A stretch of 29,458 nt of DNA from an uncultured Clostridiaceae bacterium (GCA_902477765.1 CABSIM010000037.1:1-29458); one strand, 5' to 3'. Numbered from the stretch's first letter, positions 1 to 8,172 are shown. Translations and numbers: made by a program. The notes: a model not told the origin generated them from the letters alone.

Positions 1-22
1 AAGAAATGTTGCATAAGGGATG

Positions 23-51
23 TTGCAGAAACAGGACAAAACTGCTATACT
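23..51 (+). promoter_or_regulatory. Sigma-A-type promoter of guaB
   Basis: TTGCAG at 23-28 and TATACT at 46-51 are separated by exactly 17 bases, matching the housekeeping sigma consensus in five of six positions in each box. Transcription would start near 58, leaving a leader of about 70 bases before the guaB ATG. No riboswitch-like structure is evident in that leader. Confidence 0.75.
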
Positions 52-128
52 CTATAGAATACTTCAGAGCGATTACAGAATAAGTGTGAGAACTCATGTT
101 ACAGTCAAAAGAAAGAGAGGGAACCTGA

Positions 129-1583
129 ATGGGTAAGATTATTGGAGACGGCATTACTTTTGATGATGTGCTGCTGGTTCCGGCATATTCCGAAGTAATT
201 CCGAATCAGGTTGATGTTACTACATACCTGACGAAAAAAGTCAAACTGAACATTCCGCTCATGAGTGCAGGAATGGATACCGTAACGGAACACCGTATGG
301 CGATTGCCATGGCCAGACAGGGCGGAATCGGCATCATTCATAAAAATATGTCGATTGAGGCTCAGGCAGAAGAGGTTGATAAGGTAAAACGTTCCGAGAA
401 CGGTGTCATCACAGACCCATTTTATCTGTCCCCGGAACATACATTAAAAGATGCAGATGAACTGATGGCAAAATTCCGGATTTCCGGTGTTCCGATTACA
501 GAGGGAAGAAAACTGGTCGGCATCATTACAAACCGTGACCTGAAATTTGAAGAAGACTACACAAAGAAAATCAAGGAATGCATGACATCAGACAACCTTG
601 TGACAGCCAAGGAAGGAATCACCATGCTGGAAGCAAAGAAGATTCTGGCCAAGGCAAGGGTGGAAAAACTTCCGATTGTGGATGATGATTTCAACTTAAA
701 AGGTCTGATTACCATTAAGGATATCGAAAAGCAGATCAAGTACCCCAACTCCGCAAAGGACGAGCAGGGCAGACTGCTCTGCGGTGCGGCAGTGGGAATC
801 ACAGCCAATGTCCTGGAGCGTGTGGAGGCGCTGGTAAATGCCAAAGTCGACGTGATCGTGCTGGATTCCGCTCATGGACATTCCGCAAACGTAATCCGCT
901 GCGTCAGAATGATCAAGGAGAAATTCCCGGATGTTCAGGTCATCGCAGGAAACGTGGCAACCGGAGAAGCCACCAGAGCCCTGATTGAGGCCGGTGTGGA
1001 CGCTGTGAAAGTCGGAATCGGACCGGGATCCATCTGTACGACCCGCGTGGTGGCCGGTATCGGTGTACCGCAGATCACGGCAGTTATGGACTGCTATGCG
1101 GTTGCAAAGGAATACGGAATTCCGATTATCGCAGACGGCGGAATCAAATATTCCGGAGATGTGACCAAGGCTCTGGCAGCAGGCGGAAGTGTCTGCATGA
1201 TGGGAAGCCTGTTTGCAGGATGCGATGAGAGCCCGGGAACCTACGAACTGTATCAGGGAAGAAAGTATAAGGTATATCGCGGTATGGGTTCCATTGCTGC
1301 CATGGAAAACGGAAGCAAGGACAGATATTTCCAGACGGACGCCAAGAAACTGGTGCCGGAAGGCGTGGAAGGCCGTGTGGCATACAAGGGATATGTGGAA
1401 GACACCGTATTCCAGATGCTTGGCGGACTCCGTGCAGGCATGGGCTACTGCGGCGCACATACCATCAAGGAACTGCAGGAAAACAGCCAGTTCATCAAGA
1501 TCACAGCCGCTGCCCTCAGAGAGAGCCATCCCCACGATATCCATATCACAAAAGAAGCTCCGAACTACAGCATTGACGAGTAA
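129..1583 (+). CDS. guaB: Inosine-5'-monophosphate dehydrogenase (IMPDH)
   Basis: Catalyses NAD-dependent oxidation of IMP to XMP, the committed step of GMP synthesis, in the cytoplasm. The 484-residue length is normal for bacterial IMPDH. The N-terminal barrel strand FDDVLLVPAYS is at residues 11-21. A tandem CBS regulatory pair occupies roughly residues 95-205. The catalytic loop GPGSICTTR carries Cys303, the phosphate-binding ADGGIKYSGD is at about 335-344, and the flap sequence YRGMGS at 383-388. The start is fixed by a GAGAGGG ribosome-binding site 7 bases upstream of ATG 129. It stands alone between its own promoter and a terminator, so it is probably monocistronic. The family assignment is essentially certain. 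Confidence 0.98.
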   Translation: MGKIIGDGITFDDVLLVPAYSEVIPNQVDVTTYLTKKVKLNIPLMSAGMDTVTEHRMAIAMARQGGIGIIHKNMSIEAQAEEVDKVKRSENGVITDPFYLSPEHTLKDADELMAKFRISGVPITEGRKLVGIITNRDLKFEEDYTKKIKECMTSDNLVTAKEGITMLEAKKILAKARVEKLPIVDDDFNLKGLITIKDIEKQIKYPNSAKDEQGRLLCGAAVGITANVLERVEALVNAKVDVIVLDSAHGHSANVIRCVRMIKEKFPDVQVIAGNVATGEATRALIEAGVDAVKVGIGPGSICTTRVVAGIGVPQITAVMDCYAVAKEYGIPIIADGGIKYSGDVTKALAAGGSVCMMGSLFAGCDESPGTYELYQGRKYKVYRGMGSIAAMENGSKDRYFQTDAKKLVPEGVEGRVAYKGYVEDTVFQMLGGLRAGMGYCGAHTIKELQENSQFIKITAAALRESHPHDIHITKEAPNYSIDE

Positions 1584-1612
1584 GGAAACAGGTATCCGTG
1601 AAGGATGATATG

Positions 1613-1660
1613 CAGGCAGCTGCGGCAGACGGGATGACCGTCGCCGGGCTGCCTGTTTTG
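1613..1660 (+). terminator. Intrinsic terminator after guaB
   Basis: CAGGCAGC at 1613-1620 pairs perfectly with GCTGCCTG at 1648-1655. An inner CGGC/GCCG stem extends the hairpin and a TTTT run follows immediately. It lies 30 bases past the guaB stop. Confidence 0.85.
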
Positions 1661-1730
1661 TCGCTTCAGGAAAAGGAAGGTTCCCGGATTTGACCCGGGA
1701 AAGAGTGCTCCGGCGCGGAACGGATGCCGC

Positions 1731-1774
1731 GGGAACGGACAGGACGCAGGAGACCGTGCACCGGTCCCTTTTTA
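1731..1774 (+). terminator. Second terminator-like hairpin, in the leader of the AEC permease gene
   Basis: GGGAaCGG at 1731-1738 can pair with CCGgTCCC at 1761-1768 with one mismatch. A T5 run at 1769-1773 follows. It ends 45 bases before the permease ATG, so it could be a back-up terminator for guaB or an attenuator of the permease-ABC-F operon. I could not identify a ligand-binding or anti-terminator element. Confidence 0.45.
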
Positions 1775-1818
1775 TGTGTCCGGAATTTCCGGAGCAGTAC
1801 ATTTCGGAGGAAAGATTC

Positions 1819-2730
1819 ATGGACAATTTTATAAAGATGCTGTCGACGCAGATGATTCTGCTGATTTATATGTGTGTCGGTTTTTACTGCAGCAAACGGA
1901 ATATTGTGGACAGACACACCCAGTCCAAAATGACGGATTTTGTTCTGAGAGTCACACTCCCGTGCATGATTTTCAATTCTTTCAGCACTCATCTGACGCC
2001 CGAGATTCTCATGCAGGCGTCTCTGTGCCTTCTGGCGGCTGTTCTGGTGTGCCTGATTGCATGGCTGGGAGGAAAATGGATCTATAACATGTATCCGTTT
2101 GAAAAGAGAAGCATTCTTCAGTATGCGACGCTGGTCAACAATTCCGGTTTTCTGGGGCTGCCCATAGTGGCCGCCGTTCTCGGAGAAAGAGGACTTCTTC
2201 TGGCCACGATTTTCATCATACCCAACCGGGTGTTCATGTGGACGGCCGGAGTTTCCATTTTCTCGGATTCTGCGGATAAAAAATCAGCCCTGAAAAAGGT
2301 TCTGGTGAATCCGTGTATCATAGCTGTATTTCTGGGAATGATCCGGAGTCTGGTGGAGATCCCCCTTCCGGATTTTGTCCAGCAGGCACTTACAGGACTG
2401 GGAAACAGCACGACGCCGCTTTCCATGATGCTGATCGGAACCATGATGACGGCTCTCACCCTTCAGTCCTTCAAAGACTGGAGTACCGTATATCTGGCAT
2501 TTGTGCGGCTCATTGCCCTGCCGCTGATTGCCCTGGTTCTCATGCGTCTGCTCCGCGGAGATGAGGTGATGACTGCCTGTGCGGTGATTCTGACAGCCAT
2601 GCCGGCAGGAAGCACCACGGCTCTTCTGGCGGAAAAATACGGGGCAGATGCGGTTTACGGTTCCAAGTGTCTTCTGACCAATACACTGTTTTCTCTTGTG
2701 ACGATTCCTCTGATGACACTTCTTGTATAG
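1819..2730 (+). CDS. AEC-family (auxin efflux carrier-type) permease
   Basis: Integral membrane transporter of the AEC/BART superfamily, whose bacterial members move small organic acids or amino acids; the substrate here cannot be told from sequence. The 303-residue protein is hydrophobic throughout, with about ten predicted membrane segments. It has the family's two proline/glycine-rich crossover motifs, one in each half: NNSGFLGLPI near residues 102-111 and AMPAGSTTALLAEKYG near 256-271. I chose ATG 1819 over an upstream in-frame start at 1690 because GGAGG at 1806-1810 lies 8 bases before it and because the extra N-terminus would be charged and unlike the family. The ABC-F gene follows 43 bases later without a terminator, so the two are likely co-transcribed. 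Confidence 0.85.
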   Translation: MDNFIKMLSTQMILLIYMCVGFYCSKRNIVDRHTQSKMTDFVLRVTLPCMIFNSFSTHLTPEILMQASLCLLAAVLVCLIAWLGGKWIYNMYPFEKRSILQYATLVNNSGFLGLPIVAAVLGERGLLLATIFIIPNRVFMWTAGVSIFSDSADKKSALKKVLVNPCIIAVFLGMIRSLVEIPLPDFVQQALTGLGNSTTPLSMMLIGTMMTALTLQSFKDWSTVYLAFVRLIALPLIALVLMRLLRGDEVMTACAVILTAMPAGSTTALLAEKYGADAVYGSKCLLTNTLFSLVTIPLMTLLV

Positions 2731-2773
2731 GAAAAAGGGCAGAACGATTTCAGAAAGGATAAAGGATTTTTTC

Positions 2774-4327
2774 ATGAGTATTTTGAATGTAGAACATCTG
2801 AGCCATGGATTCGGAGACCGGGCTATTTTTACAGACGTTTCATTCCGTCTTCTGAAGGGGGAACATATCGGGCTCATTGGAGCCAACGGAGAAGGAAAGT
2901 CCACCTTCATGAATATCATTACCGGGAAACTCATGCCGGATGAAGGAAAGGTGGAATGGGCCAAAAATGTCCGGACCGGATATCTGGACCAGCATACGGT
3001 GCTGGAAAAAGGCATGACCATACGGGATGTGCTGAAAAGTGCCTTTGCCTTCCTGTTTGAACTGGAAGAACGGATGAACGGGATCTGTGAGAAAATGGGA
3101 GATGCCGCGGAAGACGAAATGGCGGAAATGATGGAAGAACTGGGGACCATTCAGGATCTTCTGATGGCCCATGATTTCTATGTCATTGATGCCAAGGTGG
3201 AGGAGATCGGCCATGCGTTCGGGCTGGATGAGATCGGCCTGGACAAGGATGTATCGGAACTTTCCGGCGGACAGAGAACCAAGGTGCTTCTGGGAAAACT
3301 TCTGCTGGAAAAACCGGATATTCTGCTGCTGGACGAGCCCACCAACTATCTGGATGTCCAGCACATCGAATGGCTGAAACGGTATCTTCAGGAATATGAA
3401 AATGCCTTTATTCTGATTTCCCATGATATTCCGTTCCTGAACAGCGTCATCAACCTGATCTACCATATGGAAAATCAGAAACTGGAGCGGTATGTGGGGG
3501 ACTACGACAGATTTCTGGAAGTACACGAAATGAAAAAAAGCCAGCTGGAGGCTGCCTACAAGCGCCAGCAGCAGGAGATTGCGGAACTTCAGGACTTTGT
3601 AGCCAGAAACAAGGCCCGGGTGGCCACCAGAAACATGGCCATGTCCCGCCAGAAAAAACTGGACAAGATGGAGGTCATTGAACTGGCCAGGGAGAAGCCG
3701 AAGCCGGAATTCTGCTTCCTCAATGCCAGGGCGGCAGGAAAGATGATTTTTGAGACAAAAGATCTGGTCATCGGATACGGGGAGCCGCTTTCCAGACCGC
3801 TGAATTTTTATATGGAGCGGGGGGAAAAGATTGCGGTCACCGGAGCCAACGGAATCGGAAAGACCACATTCCTCAAAAGCATTCTGGGCATGATCCCGGC
3901 GGTGTCCGGTACGGTGGAGCTTGGGGATTACCTGTACATCGGATACTTTGAGCAGGAGATGGCACCGGGAAACACCACCACCTGCATTGAGGAAATCTGG
4001 AAAGAATTTCCCTCCTATACCCAGTATCAGGTCAGGGCTGCGCTGGCCAAATGCGGACTGACCACAAAGAATATTGAAAGCCAGGTGCGCGTCCTGTCAG
4101 GAGGCGAACAGGCCAAGGTCAGGCTCTGCAAGCTGATCAACAGGGAGACCAATGTACTGCTGCTGGACGAGCCCACCAACCATCTGGACGTGGATGCCAA
4201 GGAAGAACTGAAGAGAGCCCTGGCAGAATACAAAGGCGCCGTGCTGCTGATCTGCCATGAACCCGAATTTTACGATGGCCTTGTATCAAAAATCTGGGAC
4301 CTGAGCCAGTGGTCTCTGAAAATATAA
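2774..4327 (+). CDS. ABC-F family ATPase (ribosome-associated translation factor type)
   Basis: A soluble protein with two ABC ATPase domains and no membrane segment, 517 residues, typical of ABC-F proteins. Characterised members bind the ribosomal E site and relieve stalling or protect from antibiotics. Domain 1 has Walker A GANGEGKS (36-43), signature LSGGQ (163-167) and Walker B ILLLDEPTNYLD. The linker (about 240-330) is long, charged and helical. Domain 2 has Walker A GANGIGKT (357-364), LSGGE (441-445) and LLLDEPTNHLD. The start at 2774 follows an AAAGGA site; an upstream in-frame start at 2723 would sit inside the permease gene's end. Its position next to a permease is not informative. 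I cannot assign it to a resistance subfamily, and a housekeeping role is more likely. Confidence 0.93.
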   Translation: MSILNVEHLSHGFGDRAIFTDVSFRLLKGEHIGLIGANGEGKSTFMNIITGKLMPDEGKVEWAKNVRTGYLDQHTVLEKGMTIRDVLKSAFAFLFELEERMNGICEKMGDAAEDEMAEMMEELGTIQDLLMAHDFYVIDAKVEEIGHAFGLDEIGLDKDVSELSGGQRTKVLLGKLLLEKPDILLLDEPTNYLDVQHIEWLKRYLQEYENAFILISHDIPFLNSVINLIYHMENQKLERYVGDYDRFLEVHEMKKSQLEAAYKRQQQEIAELQDFVARNKARVATRNMAMSRQKKLDKMEVIELAREKPKPEFCFLNARAAGKMIFETKDLVIGYGEPLSRPLNFYMERGEKIAVTGANGIGKTTFLKSILGMIPAVSGTVELGDYLYIGYFEQEMAPGNTTTCIEEIWKEFPSYTQYQVRAALAKCGLTTKNIESQVRVLSGGEQAKVRLCKLINRETNVLLLDEPTNHLDVDAKEELKRALAEYKGAVLLICHEPEFYDGLVSKIWDLSQWSLKI

Positions 4328-4351
4328 AAGCCGGCATTTTCTGAATCTATA

Positions 4352-4417
4352 ACACATGCTCCCTGCCGGGAGGCGGACCTTTACGGCCCCGTCTGCCTGC
4401 AGGGAGCATGTGTTTTT
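4352..4417 (+). terminator. Strong intrinsic terminator after the ABC-F gene
   Basis: A perfect 15-bp stem, ACACATGCTCCCTGC (4352-4366) with its complement (4399-4413), closes on a second inner stem AGGCgGAC/GTCtGCCT. A T5 run follows at 4413-4417. It separates the plus-strand operon from the convergent creatininase-family gene. Read on the minus strand it has no good U-tract. Confidence 0.93.
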
Positions 4418-4488
4418 ACGATGATGCGCAGGATCCGGCGCAGATGCATCCGGCCCCGGTGCCGGGAATCATGGGAAGGTCCGGGAAC

Positions 4489-5274
4489 TCATCGGGATTC
4501 CGGAACCGAAGGTGCTCCGGGAATCGGAGCCTCCTGAAATTTCCTGATGAAATCCACACAGAAGTCTGCGGTGGCAGACAGCATGGCTTTTCCCCATTCC
4601 TCGGTGGCGGTCTCCGGAGAGTCGGGACCGTACCAGCCGCATGAGGAATACCGGTCCACATGGCGGGGAACAGGAACGGTGACGCCGTTGAAGGAAACGT
4701 TGAAGGAGCCTGCAAACTTCAGGTCCGCAGTCAGATCCTTCGGTTCAAAGGGCATGAAAAGGTCCATATGGACGCAGGAAGGATCGATGGCCATCATGGC
4801 TGCGGTTTCTTCCGCACCGCCGTGTCCTCCCTTCCAGTCCGGATTCAGCTCTCCTGCCAGGATCCACCAGTTCAACATGCATCCCAGGGCGTTTCTGTCG
4901 TCCAGCTCCAGGCAGATCCGCTGGATGACAGGAGTATTGCCGCCGTGTCCGTTGAGAAAGACAAATCTGCGGATTCCCCAGCCGTACAGCTCATCCGTCA
5001 CCCGTTTCAGAAGATCATAGAGACCGTCGGGGCCAATGGTGATGGTGCCGGGAAAATGCGTGTGCTGATCCCCGACTCCGAAGGGGATCGTAGGAGCAAT
5101 GAGACAGTCGAGACGCGGGTCCATCATCTCGCAGAGACGGCGGGGAATCAGAAAATCCGTTCCCAGAGAAAGCTGAGAACCATGGTTTTCCGTACTGCCC
5201 ACCGGGATGACGGCCAGGTCTCCGTGTTTAAAATATTCCTGTGCCTGCATCCATGAAATCCGTTCCAGAAACAT
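4489..5274 (-). CDS. Creatininase-family metal-dependent amidohydrolase
   Basis: Belongs to the creatinine amidohydrolase family, which hydrolyses cyclic or linear amides with a two-metal centre. Known members include creatininase, MftE-type peptidases and FAPy deformylases, so the substrate is uncertain. All expected metal ligands are present: Glu29 in GSTENHG, Asp40 in GTD, His110 in NGHGGN, and Glu155 in HGGAEET. The 261-residue length fits. The start is supported by GGAGG 8 bases before the ATG on the minus strand. A terminator separates it from spoVAF upstream, so it probably has its own promoter. There is no creatine or mycofactocin gene nearby. Confidence 0.88.
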   Translation of the reverse strand: MFLERISWMQAQEYFKHGDLAVIPVGSTENHGSQLSLGTDFLIPRRLCEMMDPRLDCLIAPTIPFGVGDQHTHFPGTITIGPDGLYDLLKRVTDELYGWGIRRFVFLNGHGGNTPVIQRICLELDDRNALGCMLNWWILAGELNPDWKGGHGGAEETAAMMAIDPSCVHMDLFMPFEPKDLTADLKFAGSFNVSFNGVTVPVPRHVDRYSSCGWYGPDSPETATEEWGKAMLSATADFCVDFIRKFQEAPIPGAPSVPESR

Positions 5275-5356
5275 ACCTGTTACCTCCAGTCATCATAATC
5301 CGGAATATCCGTGCAGGTTTGAGAAGCACTGCGGAGGAGATTCCGGTCCTGTCTTC

Positions 5357-5385
5357 AGAATACTCCTGTTGAAAGGAAAAGTCCA
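5357..5385 (-). promoter_or_regulatory. Possible promoter of the creatininase-family gene
   Basis: On the minus strand TGGACT and TATTCT are spaced by 17 bases, each matching consensus in four of six positions. It lies between the spoVAF terminator and the gene start, where a promoter is needed. Weak match. Confidence 0.35.
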
Positions 5386-5399
5386 CAGAATTTTCGCAG

Positions 5400-5421
5400 A
5401 AAAGCCTCCCGGAGGGAGGCT
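5400..5421 (-). terminator. Terminator after spoVAF
   Basis: GCCTCCC and GGGAGGC form a 7-bp G+C-rich stem with a three-base loop at 5404-5420. On the minus strand it is followed by TTTT. It lies about 45 bases beyond the spoVAF stop codon. Confidence 0.7.
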
Positions 5422-5466
5422 GAAAAGATGGAAGGAGGTAAAGATCTGTTTTGGGAAAGATACCGG

Positions 5467-6876
5467 TCATTTTTCCGTATGAGGAAGACGGCCGCGGAAA
5501 AAACGTTTTTTGCATTCGGACCAGGAGAAAGGAATCAGAGGATAGATGTAGCTCTTTCCTGCGATGGTTTTGTTGAACACGATGGCACAGACCACAATGA
5601 CCAGTCCGGCCAGGAATCCCCAGAAATTGAAAAGTGAGGTAAGAAGAAGCAGAAGAACCCGCATGAATTTCAGCGCATAGCCCAGCTCAAAACTGGCCTG
5701 AGAATAGTTGGCGATGGTCACGAAAGCCATGTAGAGCATGGTTTCACTGTTGAACCATCCGGACCGGACAGAATATTCTCCCAGGACAATACCCGCGATG
5801 ACACTCAGAGGGGTGGTCAGCATGCTGGGGGTATTGACTGCGGCCAGCCGGAGACCGTCAATGGCAAATTCCAGAAGCAGAAGCTGATAGATCAGAGGTA
5901 CATGGATCTCATCGGAGAGGCGGATGAACTGGAGCCAGTCCGGAATCCAGGCGGGGTTCTGCATGAGAAGCAGCCAGACCGGAGTCAGCAGCAGGGTGAG
6001 GACCGAGACGGTCATACGTGACAGACGAAGATACGTTCCGGTGACCGGAGGAAAATAATAATCATCGGCTTCTTCAATGATGTCGAACACAGAGGAAGGG
6101 AGGATCATGCAGGACGGGGAGTTGTCCACCAGAATGATGATGCTGCCTTCCAGAATGGATGCAGCGGCCGTATCGGGCCGTTCCGAAAACCGGAATTTCG
6201 GAAACGGGTTATACCATTTGTAGGGATACAGGCATTCTGCCAGGCTTTCCTGATTCATGGAAAGGGCATCCACATGGAGTTTTCCGATGCGCTCCTTGAT
6301 GGTGGCCAGCAGGTTTTCATCCACCCGCCGTTTCATGTAGCAGATGGCGATATCGGTATGGGAACTTTCTCCGGCGGACATGATTTCCACCGTAAAATTG
6401 ACATCCCGGATCCGGCGCCGGATCAGAGCCGTATTGAAGATCAGGGTTTCCACGAAACCATCCCGGGAACCCCGGAGAACCTTGTCCTTTTCAGGCTCGG
6501 AGACTCCCCTGGCCGGATAGGTGCGGCAGTCAACGGTAATGCACTGATCATATCCGTCTATAAACAGACAGGAAAGTCCGGACAGAAGCTGGATGAGAAT
6601 CTGTTCCTCGTCGGATACCAGACCTGTCTCCCCGTAAGTCACATACTTCTTGGCAAAATCATGGGCGTTTTCCGGCATATCTTCCGGCTTTACCGGGATG
6701 AAGCTCTGGATCAGACGCTGCAGGACTTCGTCTTTGGTGAAACCATCCACAAAATAAATGCAGGCCTGCTTTCCTCCGATCTCCACTGTATGGTAGACAA
6801 TGTCGAAGTTGGTGGACACGTCCAGAAGACTGTGGAACCGGTCCATGTTTGCATGAATATCAGATGAAATCTTCAT
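5467..6876 (-). CDS. spoVAF: Spore germination protein SpoVAF (GerA-family A subunit type)
   Basis: Inner-spore-membrane protein of the GerAA/SpoVAF family, involved in germinant-triggered germination and linked to the SpoVA channel. The soluble N-terminal half carries signatures such as YGETGLV and EPEKDKVLRGSRDGFVETL, then the helix-rich NTALIRRRIRD. The C-terminal half has about five membrane segments, with the conserved VNTPSMLTTPLSVIAG in between. I favour SpoVAF over a GerAA receptor subunit because of the RGSRDGFVETL / YPARG / RFSERPDTAAA sequence flavour and because no gerB/gerC partners flank it. I chose ATG 6876 over 6915 because AAAGGA lies 7 bases upstream of it; the protein is then 469 residues, near the usual length. 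A terminator follows. No convincing sigma-G promoter was found. Confidence 0.85.
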   Translation of the reverse strand: MKISSDIHANMDRFHSLLDVSTNFDIVYHTVEIGGKQACIYFVDGFTKDEVLQRLIQSFIPVKPEDMPENAHDFAKKYVTYGETGLVSDEEQILIQLLSGLSCLFIDGYDQCITVDCRTYPARGVSEPEKDKVLRGSRDGFVETLIFNTALIRRRIRDVNFTVEIMSAGESSHTDIAICYMKRRVDENLLATIKERIGKLHVDALSMNQESLAECLYPYKWYNPFPKFRFSERPDTAAASILEGSIIILVDNSPSCMILPSSVFDIIEEADDYYFPPVTGTYLRLSRMTVSVLTLLLTPVWLLLMQNPAWIPDWLQFIRLSDEIHVPLIYQLLLLEFAIDGLRLAAVNTPSMLTTPLSVIAGIVLGEYSVRSGWFNSETMLYMAFVTIANYSQASFELGYALKFMRVLLLLLTSLFNFWGFLAGLVIVVCAIVFNKTIAGKSYIYPLIPFSWSECKKRFFRGRLPHTEK

Positions 6877-7017
6877 ATGGGTATCCTTTCGGCAATCTGA
6901 AAGATGTTTGATCATGCTTTAGGCTGTCCCGGAATCCTGTAAAATATGCATAAAATGCGGATCGGTCCTGAGGGAAGAAATAAGGGAAGAGATTGTGCAG
7001 AATTCACTAAAAAAATA

Positions 7018-7046
7018 TTGACGAATTGTGAAAAATGTGATATATT
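7018..7046 (+). promoter_or_regulatory. Consensus sigma-A promoter with no gene downstream
   Basis: TTGACG at 7018-7023 and TATATT at 7041-7046 are spaced by exactly 17 bases. Each differs from consensus in one position. It points rightward, away from spoVAF and towards the terminator hairpin at 7121-7150, with no plausible coding sequence between. Confidence 0.7.
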
Positions 7047-7052
7047 GCTGTA

Positions 7053-7150
7053 GGATAGACAGGAAAAAGGTACTATTTCAGGGAAAACTGTATGATGTAA
7101 GGGTACGGAACGTGAAAAAAGGCTGCATTCATGGGGGAATGCAGCCTTTT
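7053..7150 (+). ncRNA. Candidate small RNA of about 100 nt
   Basis: This stretch is bounded by the predicted start of the consensus promoter at 7018-7046 and a 10-bp hairpin followed by TTTT. No open reading frame with a ribosome-binding site lies in it; the only ATGs are followed at once by a stop. Nothing in it matches an RNA family I recognise (not tmRNA, RNase P, SRP RNA or 6S). The 357-base gap 6877-7233 otherwise holds only the tcdA terminator and the spoVAF leader, to which this transcript would be partly antisense or divergent. Inference from promoter plus terminator only. Confidence 0.4.
7115..7150 (-). terminator. Bidirectional terminator (tcdA end; small-RNA end)
   Basis: GGCTGCATTC (7121-7130) and GAATGCAGCC (7137-7146) form a perfect 10-bp stem with a six-base loop. 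On the minus strand it is followed by T6 (7120-7115), making it the terminator of tcdA. On the plus strand it is followed by T4, so it can also end rightward transcripts. Confidence 0.85.
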
Positions 7151-7233
7151 GCCGTACAATGGGAACCGGTATCCGGGAAACGCTCCGCAGGCCGGCTATA
7201 AGGCACCGGAGCGGGGCTGCCCTGTTCTGCCGG

Positions 7234-7959
7234 TTATGAGACACCGGACAGGGTGCGTATGACTTCGCCTGCCAGCATCAGCCCTGCCGCGGGAGGAACG
7301 AAGGCGATGCTTCCCGGAGCAGGCCTTCCGGGTGACTTTTCTTCGCCCGGACACGCCGGAACTCTGGGGATTTCCTCAGAATACAGGACTCTCAGGGAAG
7401 CGATGCCCCTTTTTTTCAGTTCCCTGCGCATGACGCGGCAGAGCGGGCATACGCTGGTATCATAAATGTCGGCAAAACGGAAAAGCTCGGGATGGAGCTT
7501 GTTGCCTGTGCCCATGGATGAAAGCAGAGGAATGTTCTGCTGCGCCGCATAGGAGGCCAGAGCAATTTTGGCACTTACGGTATCGATGGCATCGATAATA
7601 TAGTCCGGCCGCTCCGGAAAGGAGGCAAACACTTCCGGAAGATTGTCCGGAAGCACAAAGGCATCACTGGTGCAGATCCGGCATTCCGGATGGATATCCG
7701 CCAGCTTTTCCTTCATGACATCTGTCTTTCGGCGCCCCACAGTGCTTAAAAGAGCAATGCTCTGACGATTGATGTTGGAAGGTGCTACGGTGTCGGAATC
7801 CACCAGAAACAGGGAGCCGATTCCGGTACGGGCCAGAGCCTCGGCGCAGTGGGAGCCAACGCCGCCGAGACCGAATACGGCCACAGAGGCAGTGCGGATT
7901 TTTTCAAAGCCGTCTTTTCCAAGAAGCTGTATGGTTCTGGAAAAAATTTCATCAGTCAT
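7234..7959 (-). CDS. tcdA: tRNA threonylcarbamoyladenosine dehydratase (TcdA/CsdL, ThiF/E1-like)
   Basis: ATP-dependent enzyme that cyclises t6A37 in ANN-decoding tRNAs to ct6A. The 241-residue protein has the E1-like nucleotide-binding motif GLGGVGS at 30-36, the SNINRQ motif at 61-66, and CPLCRVMRREL at 171-181, a cysteine pair with the basic stretch typical of TcdA. The N-terminus (IFSRTIQLLGKDGFEKI) is the TcdA hallmark and distinguishes it from ThiF and MoeB. The start is supported by AAGGAG 7 bases upstream. It is monocistronic by appearance, divergent from the MATE gene and closed by a T6 terminator. Confidence 0.93.
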   Translation of the reverse strand: MTDEIFSRTIQLLGKDGFEKIRTASVAVFGLGGVGSHCAEALARTGIGSLFLVDSDTVAPSNINRQSIALLSTVGRRKTDVMKEKLADIHPECRICTSDAFVLPDNLPEVFASFPERPDYIIDAIDTVSAKIALASYAAQQNIPLLSSMGTGNKLHPELFRFADIYDTSVCPLCRVMRRELKKRGIASLRVLYSEEIPRVPACPGEEKSPGRPAPGSIAFVPPAAGLMLAGEVIRTLSGVS

Positions 7960-7994
7960 GAATCTTCTCCTTCTGTGTCAGAATACAATAAAGT

Positions 7995-8030
7995 CCGTCT
8001 CCAAGTGTATCACAGGACAGCCGCGGAAAC
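7995..8030 (-). promoter_or_regulatory. Possible promoter of tcdA
   Basis: On the minus strand TTGTTT is followed after 17 bases by TACACT, four of six matches in each box, about 45 bases before the tcdA start. The position is sensible but the match is modest. Coordinates are approximate. Confidence 0.35.
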
Positions 8031-8063
8031 AATTCAAAACTTCCCTTTTTCTGTAAAAACGTG

Positions 8064-8069
8064 TATAAT
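8064..8069 (+). promoter_or_regulatory. Probable -10 element for the MATE-led operon
   Basis: A perfect TATAAT lies at 8064-8069. The corresponding -35 region at 8041-8046 (TTCCCT) is poor. It is the only good -10 element in the 238-base divergent gap between tcdA and the MATE gene, and would give a leader of about 120 bases. Confidence 0.5.
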
Positions 8070-8093
8070 GTAAGAAAGTGTTGAAACATCTTT

Positions 8094-8172
8094 CCGTTTT
8101 TCCGGACCCGTTTTCCGGAAACGGATGGGAAACAGCAGTTCCGGCGCGCAGTTTGGGGGAACGGCGCGCCGG
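8094..8172 (+). promoter_or_regulatory. Structured 5' leader of the MATE gene
   Basis: Two hairpins are visible. AAACGG at 8119-8124 can pair with CCGTTT at either 8108-8113 or 8094-8099, so two mutually exclusive stems are possible. A perfect 9-bp stem, CCGGCGCGC (8141-8149) with GCGCGCCGG (8164-8172), ends 12 bases before the ribosome-binding site. No known riboswitch consensus was recognised. A regulatory role is inference. Confidence 0.4.

Noticed and set aside
696..1826. Minus-strand open frame of about 376 codons opposite guaB
   Set aside because: It spans guaB, its terminator and the permease start on the other strand; it has no start signal or family resemblance.
6877..7060. Sigma-G promoter for spoVAF
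   Set aside because: Some partial matches (for example GAAATA and TATCCTA on the minus strand with a 16-base spacer) exist but are too weak and too far from the start to list.
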